Shown here one piece after another: positions 8,091 to 15,545 of a stretch of 64,000 bases of DNA. Within the stretch, counting starts at the first letter, position 1, and every line of letters starts with the position of its first letter. The notes beneath the pieces are model-generated. The model was not told the DNA's origin. It did not search any database and worked only from the letters and a program-made list of their open reading frames with translations. This stretch comes from Halorhabdus salina. Lineage in GTDB: Archaea > Halobacteriota > Halobacteria > Halobacteriales > Haloarculaceae. Where the stretch lies: the NCBI RefSeq assembly GCF_013839425.1, contig NZ_JACDNP010000006.1:62001-126000 (forward strand), read 5' to 3'. The position numbers and the translations under genes were made by a program.

Positions 8091-9152
8091 TCAAAACGAC
8101 CGCAACGCGTCCAGTTTCGCCGTCGCCGCGCCGCGTTCGAGGATCTCCCGTGCGGTATCGACGCCCGCCGCGATGTCAGGGACGTCCTCGCGGGCGTACA
8201 TGCGAAGCGCCGCGTTGAGCGCGACAGCGTCCGCGAACGCGTCGGTCCGATCGCCGGCCAGGACAGCCTCGGTGATCGCCGCCGAGTCGGCGATGACATC
8301 TCCCACCTCGAGGGCGTCCTCGCTTGCAGTCAATCCGTATTCGGCGGTCTCGATCGTCGCGTCCGCGACCCCGTCACCGCCGTCCCACTCGGCGATCGTC
8401 GTCGATCCCGGGCGGACGTCATCGTAGCCTTCCAACCCCTGGACGAACAGCGCGCGCTCAAACGTCGACTCACGGGAGCGTTCGAGCGTGCCGGCGAGTT
8501 TTTTCGCGAAGGCGAGGTGGTAGAAACTCCCCAGATGGACGGACGCACCGGCGGGATTGGCCAGCGTCTCGATGGTGTTCAGAAACGTCCGGACGCCCAT
8601 CTCCTCGCGTCGATCAGCCAGTGCAGTCACGTCGGGAGCGAATCGGGGCTGGTAGTAGAATCCGAAGCCGATGTCTTCGACCATCCGGGCGCTTGCTTTC
8701 GGGTCGAGATCGGTTCGGACGCCGAGTTCGTCCAGCACGTGCTTGTAGGCCGGCTGTTTTTGGGTCGGGACGCGATCACCGCTGTGGACGACGACGGGCG
8801 TCCCGGCTTGGGCGGCGACCAGCCCAGCGCCGACGCCGAGCAGGGCCGTCGAGCCTTTCCCGTCGTAGTTAGCCCCACAGTCGACTGGATCGACGTCAGG
8901 GGTCGCTCGCGTGACGGTTTCCGCCTTGAGAACGTCCAGAAAGGCCGCGAGTTCAGTCGGCGTATTGCGTTTCCACCGGTTAGCCAGCCAGAAGGCACCG
9001 AGTGTCGTCTCTGCCGGGTCGCGATGAAGGATCCGCGACATCGCTTGCCGGGCCTGTGCACGCGTCATGTCGTCGGCCGACTTGTGCCCGGAGCCGACAA
9101 CGTTCGTCATCAGTCGCTGGAGGGGCCACTCGCCGGCGTCGTCGTCTGTCAT
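8091..9152 (-). CDS. TrpD2-like glycosyltransferase family 3 (anthranilate phosphoribosyltransferase homologue)
   Basis: A 353-residue protein with the anthranilate phosphoribosyltransferase / nucleoside phosphorylase fold: an N-terminal helical domain (QRLMTNVVGSGHKSADDMTR) and a C-terminal phosphoribosyl-binding domain (DCGANYDGKGSTALLGVGAG, then VVVHSGDRVPTQKQPAY). The glycine-rich loop differs from canonical TrpD (GTGGD), and no trp genes lie nearby. It is therefore more like the TrpD2/YbiB group, whose E. coli member binds DNA rather than making tryptophan. ATG at 9152 chosen because the 61 preceding codons are basic and unlike the family. Confidence 0.78.
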   Translation of the reverse strand: MTDDDAGEWPLQRLMTNVVGSGHKSADDMTRAQARQAMSRILHRDPAETTLGAFWLANRWKRNTPTELAAFLDVLKAETVTRATPDVDPVDCGANYDGKGSTALLGVGAGLVAAQAGTPVVVHSGDRVPTQKQPAYKHVLDELGVRTDLDPKASARMVEDIGFGFYYQPRFAPDVTALADRREEMGVRTFLNTIETLANPAGASVHLGSFYHLAFAKKLAGTLERSRESTFERALFVQGLEGYDDVRPGSTTIAEWDGGDGVADATIETAEYGLTASEDALEVGDVIADSAAITEAVLAGDRTDAFADAVALNAALRMYAREDVPDIAAGVDTAREILERGAATAKLDALRSF

Positions 9153-9297
9153 GCTCGAACGTGGTGGCGAGTCGGGCTTAAGCCACTGGATACCGGCGAG
9201 CGTTCGCGGGCGTCGGTGACACGCTGGGGGTGTCGCTCGAGCATCCGGTATACTTCCCCGCTGAAGCGCTGACTGATCCAGTGCTGTCCGGTAGCAC

Positions 9298-9316
9298 GCC
9301 AGAAACCTTATCTGGC
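9298..9316 (+). promoter_or_regulatory. TATA region flanked by a 6-bp inverted repeat, upstream of the HalX regulator
   Basis: GCCAGA (9298-9303) and TCTGGC (9311-9316) are perfect inverted repeats bracketing AACCTTA. The CCTTAT element lies about 29 nt upstream of the ATG at 9342, at the normal distance for a leaderless transcript. A dimeric regulator bound here would block TBP/TFB, so autoregulation or repression is plausible. Confidence 0.45.
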
Positions 9317-9341
9317 GGGCCACGCCAGTATCCATCGTTAG

Positions 9342-9920
9342 ATGTCAGCTAGTGTCGCACCGATTGTGCTGGTCGTCGACGACGAGAGCGATGTCGCGGA
9401 CGCGTACGCGGCCCAACTCGAAGAGCGCTACACGGTGTTAACTGCTTACAGTGGCCAGGAGGCCTTAGAGACCGTCGACGAGACTGTCGACGTCGTCCTG
9501 CTTGACCGGCGAATGCCAGGCATCTCCGGGGACGAGGTGCTCTCGAAGGTCCGTGAGCGTGGCCTCGACTGTCGCATGGCAATGGTCACTGCTGTCGACC
9601 CCGATTTCGACGTTATCGAGATGCCTTTCGACGACTACGTCACGAAGCCAGTCTCCCGCGAGGAATTGTTCGAGACCATCGAACGACTGCTCACTTTTCG
9701 CTCTTATGAGGCCCAGTTCCAGCAGTTCTATCGCATCACGACGAAACTGGCGACACTCCGGGCAAACAAGAGCGAGGCGGAACTACAGCGCAGCGACGCG
9801 TTCCAGCAACTGGTCGACCAGCGGGACACGCTCCGAGCACAACTCGATGAGACGCTGCACTCTGTCGACGACGCGGACTTTCCGGCGATGTTCAAAGAGT
9901 TTCAAAATGGCTCTGAGTGA
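9342..9920 (+). CDS. HalX-type response regulator
   Basis: A 192-residue cytoplasmic response regulator. Receiver domain (about 7-110): acidic pocket Asp13-Asp14, phospho-acceptor Asp55 (LLDRRMPG), Thr83 (MVTA) and Lys102 (VTKPVS). The C-terminal third (about 115-185, YEAQFQQFYRITTKLATLRA onward) is a HalX domain, a helical output module found almost only in haloarchaea and lacking a known DNA-binding fold. No cognate kinase is adjacent. The inverted repeat over its TATA box suggests its own transcription is controlled. Confidence 0.93.
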   Translation: MSASVAPIVLVVDDESDVADAYAAQLEERYTVLTAYSGQEALETVDETVDVVLLDRRMPGISGDEVLSKVRERGLDCRMAMVTAVDPDFDVIEMPFDDYVTKPVSREELFETIERLLTFRSYEAQFQQFYRITTKLATLRANKSEAELQRSDAFQQLVDQRDTLRAQLDETLHSVDDADFPAMFKEFQNGSE

Positions 9921-9995
9921 CCCGTTCGACCCATTCACGCTACTACTTTTGCTGTGAGCAGAACACCCACGTACGACGACGTTATAGATTAGCAT

Positions 9996-10276
9996 ATGCC
10001 ACTCGTCTGGGGGTACATCCTGGCGTCCCTCCGAGGATTTTGCTCTTTCAGGCGTTCATGTATTGGCATCTCCAAGAGGATGGGGCGTCGCTCGACGGTC
10101 CGTCTTCGAGGCCATTCGAGGGCGAGTTCGGCGTCAGACTTGCGACAGATTCCGGCGAATCTGCGTCGACAGCGCCCGATCCCGGCGAACGGCTCCAGTG
10201 TCCCCACTGTGGGATGTCCAACAACCGTGAATCGCTCCACTCTTATTGTCGGGAGTGTCTGGGCCCCCTTCGCTGA
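9996..10276 (+). pseudogene. DUF7577-like membrane-anchored zinc-ribbon protein with an apparent 1-nt frameshift
   Basis: Two frames together make one sensible protein. Frame one from the ATG at 9996 gives MPLVWGYILASLRGF, the start of a transmembrane helix. The other frame gives LLFQAFMYWHLQEDGAS, an acidic linker, and the C-terminal zinc ribbon CPHCGMSNN...YCREC. Adding one T to the TTTT run at 10038-10041 joins them as ...RGFLLFQAFMYWH..., a normal helix followed by linker and ribbon. I read this as a 1-nt deletion, a base-call error, or less likely programmed slippage. If translated as it stands, a start at 10058 (72 residues, no anchor) is possible. The family assignment is tentative. 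Confidence 0.6.
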
Positions 10277-10344
10277 GCAGCCCTGTCTCAATATCGAGAA
10301 TGCCGAAGAAAACACCTTAGTGGCGAGGTCACGTCGATACCGGT

Positions 10345-11031
10345 ATGCGTGTCGCCAGTGGCGTCCCCGGGTTCGATGAACTCGTCGACGGCGGATTGTT
10401 GGCCGATCGCCTCTACGTTGTTAGTGGGCCGCCGGGCAGTGGCAAGACGACGTTCTCTTCGATGTTTATCACCCAGGGCGCCAAGGAGGGTGAAAACTGC
10501 CTGTACGTCACGATGCACGAGACGAAATCGGAACTGCGCGAGGACATGGCCGGCTTTGAATTCGGCTTCGATCGGGCGATCCAGTCCAATGCCGTGCAGT
10601 TTCTGAATCTCGTGACCGAACCCGGCAAACGGGCAATCTCGCAGTTCGGCAAGGAAGGCGGGCTGACCAACCGACTGGTCGCGTACATTGAATCAAACGG
10701 CGTCGATCGGGTCGTTATCGACTCGACGATGCTGCTCCAGCACTTTTTCAGTGACGTCGACGACGAGATAACTGGGTTTCTCTCGGCGCTGAAACAGACT
10801 GACGCGACGATCATCCTCATCTCGGAGATGACCGACCCCAGTGCCTACTCCGACGAGCACTATCTGGCCCACGGCGTCATCTTCTTCCACAATTTCCTGG
10901 AATCCGGCGGGATGCAACGGGGCATTCAGGTGATCAAGATGCGTGGGACCGCCATCGACTGTGATATTCGTGAGCTCGAATTCACAAACGGCGGACTCCA
11001 CGTCCACACCGACCGAAAAGTCCAGACTTGA
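10345..11031 (+). CDS. KaiC-like RecA-superfamily ATPase
   Basis: A 228-residue single-domain KaiC/RadA-type ATPase. It starts with SGVPGFDELVDGGLLADRLY, the KaiC hallmark preceding Walker A (GPPGSGKT, about 28-35). Walker B is VDRVVIDST, and the C-terminal GIQVIKMRGTAID is the usual last strand. Unlike clock KaiC it has only one ATPase domain and lacks the tandem serine/threonine phosphorylation segment, as in many archaeal signalling KaiC homologues. The next gene starts 1 nt after its stop, so the two are probably co-translated. Likely role: ATP-dependent switch in a signalling complex (inference). Confidence 0.9.
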   Translation: MRVASGVPGFDELVDGGLLADRLYVVSGPPGSGKTTFSSMFITQGAKEGENCLYVTMHETKSELREDMAGFEFGFDRAIQSNAVQFLNLVTEPGKRAISQFGKEGGLTNRLVAYIESNGVDRVVIDSTMLLQHFFSDVDDEITGFLSALKQTDATIILISEMTDPSAYSDEHYLAHGVIFFHNFLESGGMQRGIQVIKMRGTAIDCDIRELEFTNGGLHVHTDRKVQT

Positions 11032-11032
11032 G

Positions 11033-11440
11033 ATGTACGAACGCACCTACGGCACCGACTGGGAAACACTGGAGAAAGCGGCGGCCACCGAACGGGCTTT
11101 TGCACTCGGCGTCGCGGCCGTGCTGGGCAAGCCAGATCCTGACGAATACGAACGCATTCTGGAAACGGCCGCAAACTCCTATGACCGCAGCATCGTCGAA
11201 CTCGCCTTTCAAGAGGGCAAACGAAAGGCGTCGGGCCGCCGGGCAGAGGTCGACCAGGACGAGACCGTCTGGGAGTCACTCGTCGAGGACGACGGACCGA
11301 AGACGACCGTCGACGAAGACGACATACCGACGGGCGGTCGGGATGGCCTCCCGTCCGCACTGGACGATCTGGACCTGCTGGATCGGCCGCTTGACGACGA
11401 ATTCGAACGGGAGCGACTGCCGGAGTTTCTCAGAAAGTGA
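11033..11440 (+). CDS. Conserved haloarchaeal protein downstream of the KaiC-like ATPase
   Basis: A 135-residue acidic cytoplasmic protein. Residues 1-70 (MYERTYGTDWETLEKAAATE, FALGVAAVLG) look helical; the C-terminal half is a long acidic, probably disordered region ending in LPEFLRK. The ATG at 11033 follows the ATPase stop (11029-11031) with one base between, so it shares that mRNA and is a good candidate for a dedicated partner or effector of the ATPase. I recognise no catalytic motif or known domain. The upstream in-frame extension lies inside the ATPase gene and is rejected. Confidence 0.75.
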   Translation: MYERTYGTDWETLEKAAATERAFALGVAAVLGKPDPDEYERILETAANSYDRSIVELAFQEGKRKASGRRAEVDQDETVWESLVEDDGPKTTVDEDDIPTGGRDGLPSALDDLDLLDRPLDDEFERERLPEFLRK

Positions 11441-11443
11441 GTC

Positions 11444-11731
11444 TCACAGCGAGGTTTGGTCACGACCGTCCGTGCCGGGACTGAACGGATCTCTGTCGCT
11501 GTAGTGCTTCCGTCCGATGGCCATGCTGCTGACCGCCGAGTACATCGCAGCTGTCGCTTCCTCGTGGGTATCGTAGGTTTCGCTGTCGAGACGCCCCAAA
11601 ATCTCGGTCAGGGTCTCGGACCCATTCGAAAACTCGATCTCCATGTCGCCATGGGCGGCCAGCAACTCGTCTCTTGTGGCTGGATACCGGTGCGTGCCGA
11701 GTCGATCACTCGCGTCTTGGATCGTTCGCAT
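11444..11731 (-). CDS. DUF5789 / DUF2795-like small protein
   Basis: A 95-residue acidic protein: MRTIQDASDRLGTHRYPATR, then ETLTEILGRLDSETYDTHEE, AVSSMAIGRKHYSDRDP. This pattern, in which a short wHTH-like fold follows a Tyr-Pro-Ala motif, is widespread in haloarchaea as DUF5789. Molecular role unknown; the fold hints at nucleic-acid or protein binding. It is convergent with the preceding gene (stops 3 nt apart). A TATA element (complement TTTATTAG) at about 11752-11759 is 25-28 nt upstream of its ATG, suggesting a leaderless monocistronic mRNA. Confidence 0.8.
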   Translation of the reverse strand: MRTIQDASDRLGTHRYPATRDELLAAHGDMEIEFSNGSETLTEILGRLDSETYDTHEEATAAMYSAVSSMAIGRKHYSDRDPFSPGTDGRDQTSL

Positions 11732-11751
11732 ACTACGTCGAATGGCATGGA

Positions 11752-11759
11752 TGCTAATA
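11752..11759 (-). promoter_or_regulatory. TATA box of the DUF5789 gene
   Basis: The minus strand reads TTTATTAG, centred about 25 nt upstream of the ATG at 11731, in an AT-rich patch. The spacing indicates a leaderless transcript. Confidence 0.5.
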
Positions 11760-11859
11760 AACCTTCACAATTAATCATCCAAATAGTGCAAGTGACTGTC
11801 ACCTATGCGATTTTCGTCACGATCGCAACCGGAAAAGGTCGGCCGCTCGAAAACCGGCC

Positions 11860-12636
11860 ATGGTTGTCGCCGACCTGCACGTCCATACGACTCGCTCGGA
11901 CGGGCAGATATCGCCCGAGTCAGTCGCCGATGCCGCCCGACGGGCCGATCTCGATGCCGTGGCGATCACGGACCACGACCGCCTTCCGCCGTTCAGTGAG
12001 CCCTGGATCGAACGCCAGGACGTAACCGTCATTGCCGGGATCGAACTGCGGGTCCGGACCGACGACCAGTTGCTCGATTTGCTCGGCTATGGTGTCGCCC
12101 AGACCGACGCGTTGGAAACGGAACTCGAACGCCTGCAGGAAGATCGGATCGAGCGCGCCCGGGCGATCGTCGAACAGGTCGAGGCGCGTCTCGGCGTCGA
12201 TCTCGATGTCTCGTTCGAGCCGGGCGTGGGTCGGCCACATATCGCAGCGGCGATCGCCGACAGCGAGGCGCCCTACGACGTTTCGGAGACCTTCGAACAC
12301 CTCCTTGGCGACGACGGCCCATGTTATGTTGCCCGCGAGATTCCGTCCTTCCAGCGGGGCCGCGAATTGCTGGGCGAGGCAGCGCGTGTCGTCAGCCTCG
12401 CCCATCCGTTGCGATACGACGACCCGGATTCGGCACTCACACACGCTCGGGATCTCGACGCACTCGAATTGGCCTATCCGTACGACGAAGCGGTCGATCG
12501 ATCGTCGGTCGCGCGAACGATCGACGAATACGACTTGCTCGCGACCGGCGGCAGCGACGCCCACGGGACGACGCTCGGAGCGGCTGGACTCGACCGTCCG
12601 GCCTACGAGCGATTTCGCGCTCGGCTGGAGCGCTGA
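11860..12636 (+). CDS. PHP-domain phosphoesterase
   Basis: A 258-residue PHP (polymerase and histidinol phosphatase) metal-dependent hydrolase. Motif I is ADLHVHTTRSDG (His7, His9), motif II AITDHDR, then a conserved Glu in GIELR, a late HPLRYDD His and the C-terminal GSDAHG. These coordinate a di- or tri-metal centre acting on phosphate esters. Related stand-alone proteins hydrolyse nucleotides such as pAp or short oligonucleotides. It is not tied to a histidine operon here, so histidinol phosphatase is unlikely. Start ATG at 11860. Confidence 0.9.
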   Translation: MVVADLHVHTTRSDGQISPESVADAARRADLDAVAITDHDRLPPFSEPWIERQDVTVIAGIELRVRTDDQLLDLLGYGVAQTDALETELERLQEDRIERARAIVEQVEARLGVDLDVSFEPGVGRPHIAAAIADSEAPYDVSETFEHLLGDDGPCYVAREIPSFQRGRELLGEAARVVSLAHPLRYDDPDSALTHARDLDALELAYPYDEAVDRSSVARTIDEYDLLATGGSDAHGTTLGAAGLDRPAYERFRARLER

Positions 12637-12717
12637 CTGTCTGTCTCCCGTCGATCCGTCTGCTGTCCGTCAGACGACAGCGGTGCCTTCAATGTCCTCG
12701 GCCACCAACAGTCGGAT

Positions 12718-12885
12718 ATGCAGTGTCACTACTGCGACCGCGAGGCCGAGGTCGCGGTCGAGAAAGACGCCCTGAAGGTGGGGCTCTGTGAGGAGCACTT
12801 CCATAACCGGATGTCGGAACTCGCTGACGGCGACTGGCTGGAGGGTATCGACGACGACCTCGATCTCGACATCGACCGCTCTTGA
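12718..12885 (+). CDS. Tiny zinc protein, DUF6757-like
   Basis: A 55-residue protein reading MQCHYCDREAEVAVEKDALK, then VGLCEEHFHNRMSELADGDW and an acidic tail ending DIDRS. Cys3, Cys6, Cys24 and His27 form a C-x2-C...C-x2-H site for one zinc ion. The layout matches a widespread family of haloarchaeal mini-proteins (DUF6757, from memory). It is too short for a usual length cut-off, but its codon use and acidic composition match its neighbours. It starts about 80 nt downstream of the PHP gene on the same strand. Function unknown; probably a protein- or nucleic-acid-binding micro-protein. Confidence 0.75.
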   Translation: MQCHYCDREAEVAVEKDALKVGLCEEHFHNRMSELADGDWLEGIDDDLDLDIDRS

Positions 12886-13020
12886 GTCTGTCTGCCCGGT
12901 TGCGATCGGCCGCTACTCGGGTCCCAGTCACCCACATCACGCCGTTCTGGAATCTGATCGATTCGTTCAGCTCAGTCCTTCATCGATTTTGCGGGCCAGT
13001 CAAAGTTTCCGTACGCCCGA

Positions 13021-13731
13021 TCAGTCGCCCGCTGACGGCGTGACGGCAGGGGTTTCCCTGGTGCCGAACACCTGCGTCACGTTCTCGAAGACACGTTTTG
13101 CCTCGCAAGCAGCCAGGTAGTTTTCCCGCGTGATGCCCTCCAGAACCGCGGTTTTCCGTTCCTCGGCGAGTTCGTCCTTGCCGCGCGTGACCGATGCCGC
13201 AGTCGCCCGGTCGTATTCGGGATGGAACTGGACGCCGAAGACGTTTCCCGCGCGAAAGGCGTGGACGCCGTACTCGTTTTCGGCCAGGTGCGTCGCCTCC
13301 TGGGGTAGCGTGGCGACGCGATCGGAGTGAGTCGTAAAGGCCCTGAACGTGCGGTCGATCCCCGACAGCAGCGTCGAGGGGCCGGTTCGTCGGATCTCTC
13401 GATAGCCGATCTCGTAGTCGTCCATCGCCTCGACGTCGCCCCCGAGGACCTCGGCCACCAGTTGGTGACCGAAGCAAACGCCCAGTCCGCCGAGACCGCG
13501 ATCGACCGCTTCCGAGACCCACGCTTTCAGGTCCGCGATCCACGGTTCCTCCCAGTACACCGAGGCGCGCGATCCCGTCACGACGAACCCGTCGAACGCG
13601 AACGTCGACGGCAGGTCCCGCCCGGTTGCGTCGAACTCGACGAGATCGGCGTCGAGTTCTCGCCGGAAATTCCGTCGGGAGTCCGCCCCGTCGTGGGCCG
13701 CGTTGAGCAACGCGAGTCGTGGCCGTGTCAT
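13021..13731 (-). CDS. Class I glutamine amidotransferase (GMP synthase glutaminase-like)
   Basis: A 236-residue stand-alone class I amidotransferase. The catalytic triad is visible: Cys86 in GLGVCFGHQL, and His170/Glu172 in QFHPEYD. The N-terminal strands (DGFVVTGSRASVYWEEPWI) match the type-1 glutamine amidotransferase family, which includes gamma-glutamyl-polyamine hydrolases and uncharacterised GuaA-like proteins. No synthetase partner is adjacent, so it may hydrolyse gamma-glutamyl compounds rather than feed ammonia to an enzyme. Substrate unknown. Start ATG at 13731. Confidence 0.88.
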   Translation of the reverse strand: MTRPRLALLNAAHDGADSRRNFRRELDADLVEFDATGRDLPSTFAFDGFVVTGSRASVYWEEPWIADLKAWVSEAVDRGLGGLGVCFGHQLVAEVLGGDVEAMDDYEIGYREIRRTGPSTLLSGIDRTFRAFTTHSDRVATLPQEATHLAENEYGVHAFRAGNVFGVQFHPEYDRATAASVTRGKDELAEERKTAVLEGITRENYLAACEAKRVFENVTQVFGTRETPAVTPSAGD

Positions 13732-13806
13732 TGGCCGATAGAAGGGTCCAGTGAGTAAAAGCGTCTCAGTACTGGCAGCATTCGCCCCGCTCGCTGACGG
13801 TACAAG

Positions 13807-14595
13807 TCACTCCAGCCGGTTGTCCGTCTGTTCGTCCAGCCATGCCCGCAGTTCGTCGCCAACGACCTGGCTCTCGCTGACGGGAAAGAGGTGGCCCCCG
13901 TCGACCCGTCGGTGTTCACCGCGTGGCAGGTCGGCCGCCAGCCTCGCCGTCGCGTCCGGATCGACGATCCGATCGGCGTCGGCACTGACGACCAGGGCGG
14001 GCGTCGTGACCTCGTAGCGGTCCGGCAGGTCGGCCTCTATCCAGGCCGCTCGCTGGGCCGCGTGACCGTCCGGGTCGGCGTCGTCTTCGGCCCGCCAGCC
14101 GACGATGCGTTCGATCGTCTCCGGGTGCTCCTCCGGTACACCCGGCTTGAACCCCCCTGAAAGTGACTCTCGTAGTGCGTCCGGCTCGTCCAGTGGCGCG
14201 GCGAGGGCCGCCAACCGCTCGGCGTCGACGGCGTCGCCCGCTGCAGTCCCCAACAGGGCCAGCGACGCCACGTTGTCGTTGCGTCGGGCGTACTCGAAGG
14301 CGATCGCGCCACCGAGACCGGCTCCCACGAGGTGGACTCGTCGCGTGTCAACAGCGCTGATGACTGTTGCCAGGTCCTCGACGAGCGTTTCTATCGCGTA
14401 GGGACCATCCGGCGCACCGGAGTCGCCCGTCCCGCGCGGGTCCCAGACGACCGTCTCGTCGGGGCCGGCAATCGCCGGTTGCAGGTAGCTCCAGTACCAC
14501 GCCCCGAACCCGACATCGTTGACGAAGACGATAGTCGGTCCTTCGCCGGCCGTCGCGTATCTGAGCGCGACGTCGCCGTTCTGCACTGTCGGCAT
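13807..14595 (-). CDS. Alpha/beta-hydrolase-fold protein lacking the nucleophilic serine
   Basis: A 262-residue alpha/beta hydrolase of the 3-oxoadipate enol-lactonase-like group. Oxyanion region TIVFVNDVGFGAWYW, then WDPRGTGDSG, a nucleophile elbow, acid Asp208 (SADADRIVD) and His235 (DGGHLFP). At the elbow, where the family has GHSMGG, this protein has GAGLGG: Gly93 replaces the serine and Ala92 the preceding histidine. Acid and histidine remain. It may be catalytically dead or bind a small molecule without hydrolysis. I start at 14595 because the family begins there; the 50 upstream codons are non-homologous. It is divergent from the DICT gene. Confidence 0.85.
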   Translation of the reverse strand: MPTVQNGDVALRYATAGEGPTIVFVNDVGFGAWYWSYLQPAIAGPDETVVWDPRGTGDSGAPDGPYAIETLVEDLATVISAVDTRRVHLVGAGLGGAIAFEYARRNDNVASLALLGTAAGDAVDAERLAALAAPLDEPDALRESLSGGFKPGVPEEHPETIERIVGWRAEDDADPDGHAAQRAAWIEADLPDRYEVTTPALVVSADADRIVDPDATARLAADLPRGEHRRVDGGHLFPVSESQVVGDELRAWLDEQTDNRLE

Positions 14596-14729
14596 ATCCT
14601 CCAGTTGGGTCGGGGCTGGTTTAGGGCCGCCGGTCGGGCGTCGAACTCGACTCTGGCCCGGGCCGCTAACGGGCACTGGACTTGCATCGACCACTGAATC
14701 TTTAGGTCCTGCGGCCCTATATTGACGTA

Positions 14730-15482
14730 ATGGGGATTTCGGCATTTATCGACGCGTTCGACGACCGTGAGAAGACGGTGACCGTCCTCAATCGTGAGTC
14801 CGTCGACCCCCTCTATCGCATGCTGGCCGATATGTTCGATTCTGAGACGGTGTCCGTTTCCGAGTCCGAGGATCCCACTGCGCCAAGCGACGTCGTCCTG
14901 TTACAGGACGAACAGACGGGGACGCTTGCAGTCTCACGGATGAACGACGTCAGTGATACCCTCTTGCTGGTCAACTCGGACCTGTACGTCACCGGTACTG
15001 TCCCCGTCGAGGACGTCGAGACTCCGGAGGTCGTCGCCCATCTCTCTAACGTTACCTTCACCGTCGAAGACAAACAGAAGTTCCTGTTGATCCACATCTC
15101 CAGACATATCGAATCCCTCGCCCTCGAGACTGACGCCGGCGCCTTGCACTCATCGTTTCAGCAACTCTCTCGGGTTCGAGACGAACGCGGGACGGAATCG
15201 ACCTACCGAAAACTGGCCGCTTCGGGCGTAGACACACACGTCTACGGTGTGGGCGGCTGGGACTCGCCGGCCTTTGCTGACGAGTTGACCGTCCACGCCG
15301 GAGACTCAGACGAATTGCAGACCTCGTGGTTCGTCGTCCACGACGGCGACGGTGATGACGACCGCAAGGCTGCCCTCGTCGCCGAGGAGATCGGACCCAA
15401 CGAATACCGGGGCTACTGGACGTTCGAACCCCGACTCGTCGACGACATCCTAGCCCACCTCGAAACGACCTACGGGCAGTGA
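14730..15482 (+). CDS. DICT sensory domain protein
   Basis: A 250-residue protein starting MGISAFIDAFDDREKTVTVL, followed by VDPLYRMLADMFDSETVSV, VVLLQDEQTGTLAVS and LLLVNSDLYVTGT. These match DICT domains, predicted small-ligand or redox sensors associated with two-component and cyclic-nucleotide signalling. The middle (KQKFLLIHISRHIESLALE, FQQLSRVRDERGTE) is the conserved haloarchaeal extension. No output domain, so it probably modulates a partner. A TTTAGG element about 28 nt before the ATG fits a leaderless mRNA. It is transcribed away from the serine-less hydrolase, 134 nt between starts. Confidence 0.85.
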   Translation: MGISAFIDAFDDREKTVTVLNRESVDPLYRMLADMFDSETVSVSESEDPTAPSDVVLLQDEQTGTLAVSRMNDVSDTLLLVNSDLYVTGTVPVEDVETPEVVAHLSNVTFTVEDKQKFLLIHISRHIESLALETDAGALHSSFQQLSRVRDERGTESTYRKLAASGVDTHVYGVGGWDSPAFADELTVHAGDSDELQTSWFVVHDGDGDDDRKAALVAEEIGPNEYRGYWTFEPRLVDDILAHLETTYGQ

Positions 15483-15545
15483 CGCCCCGGACTGCCCCGG
15501 TCTAACGAGCGCCATGTTGATTGTACTCGACGTTGAACCTCGACT

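Noticed and set aside
8091-9152. Tryptophan-pathway TrpD
   Set aside because: The glycine-rich loop lacks the canonical GTGGD form and no trp genes are nearby; TrpD2-like is the safer call.
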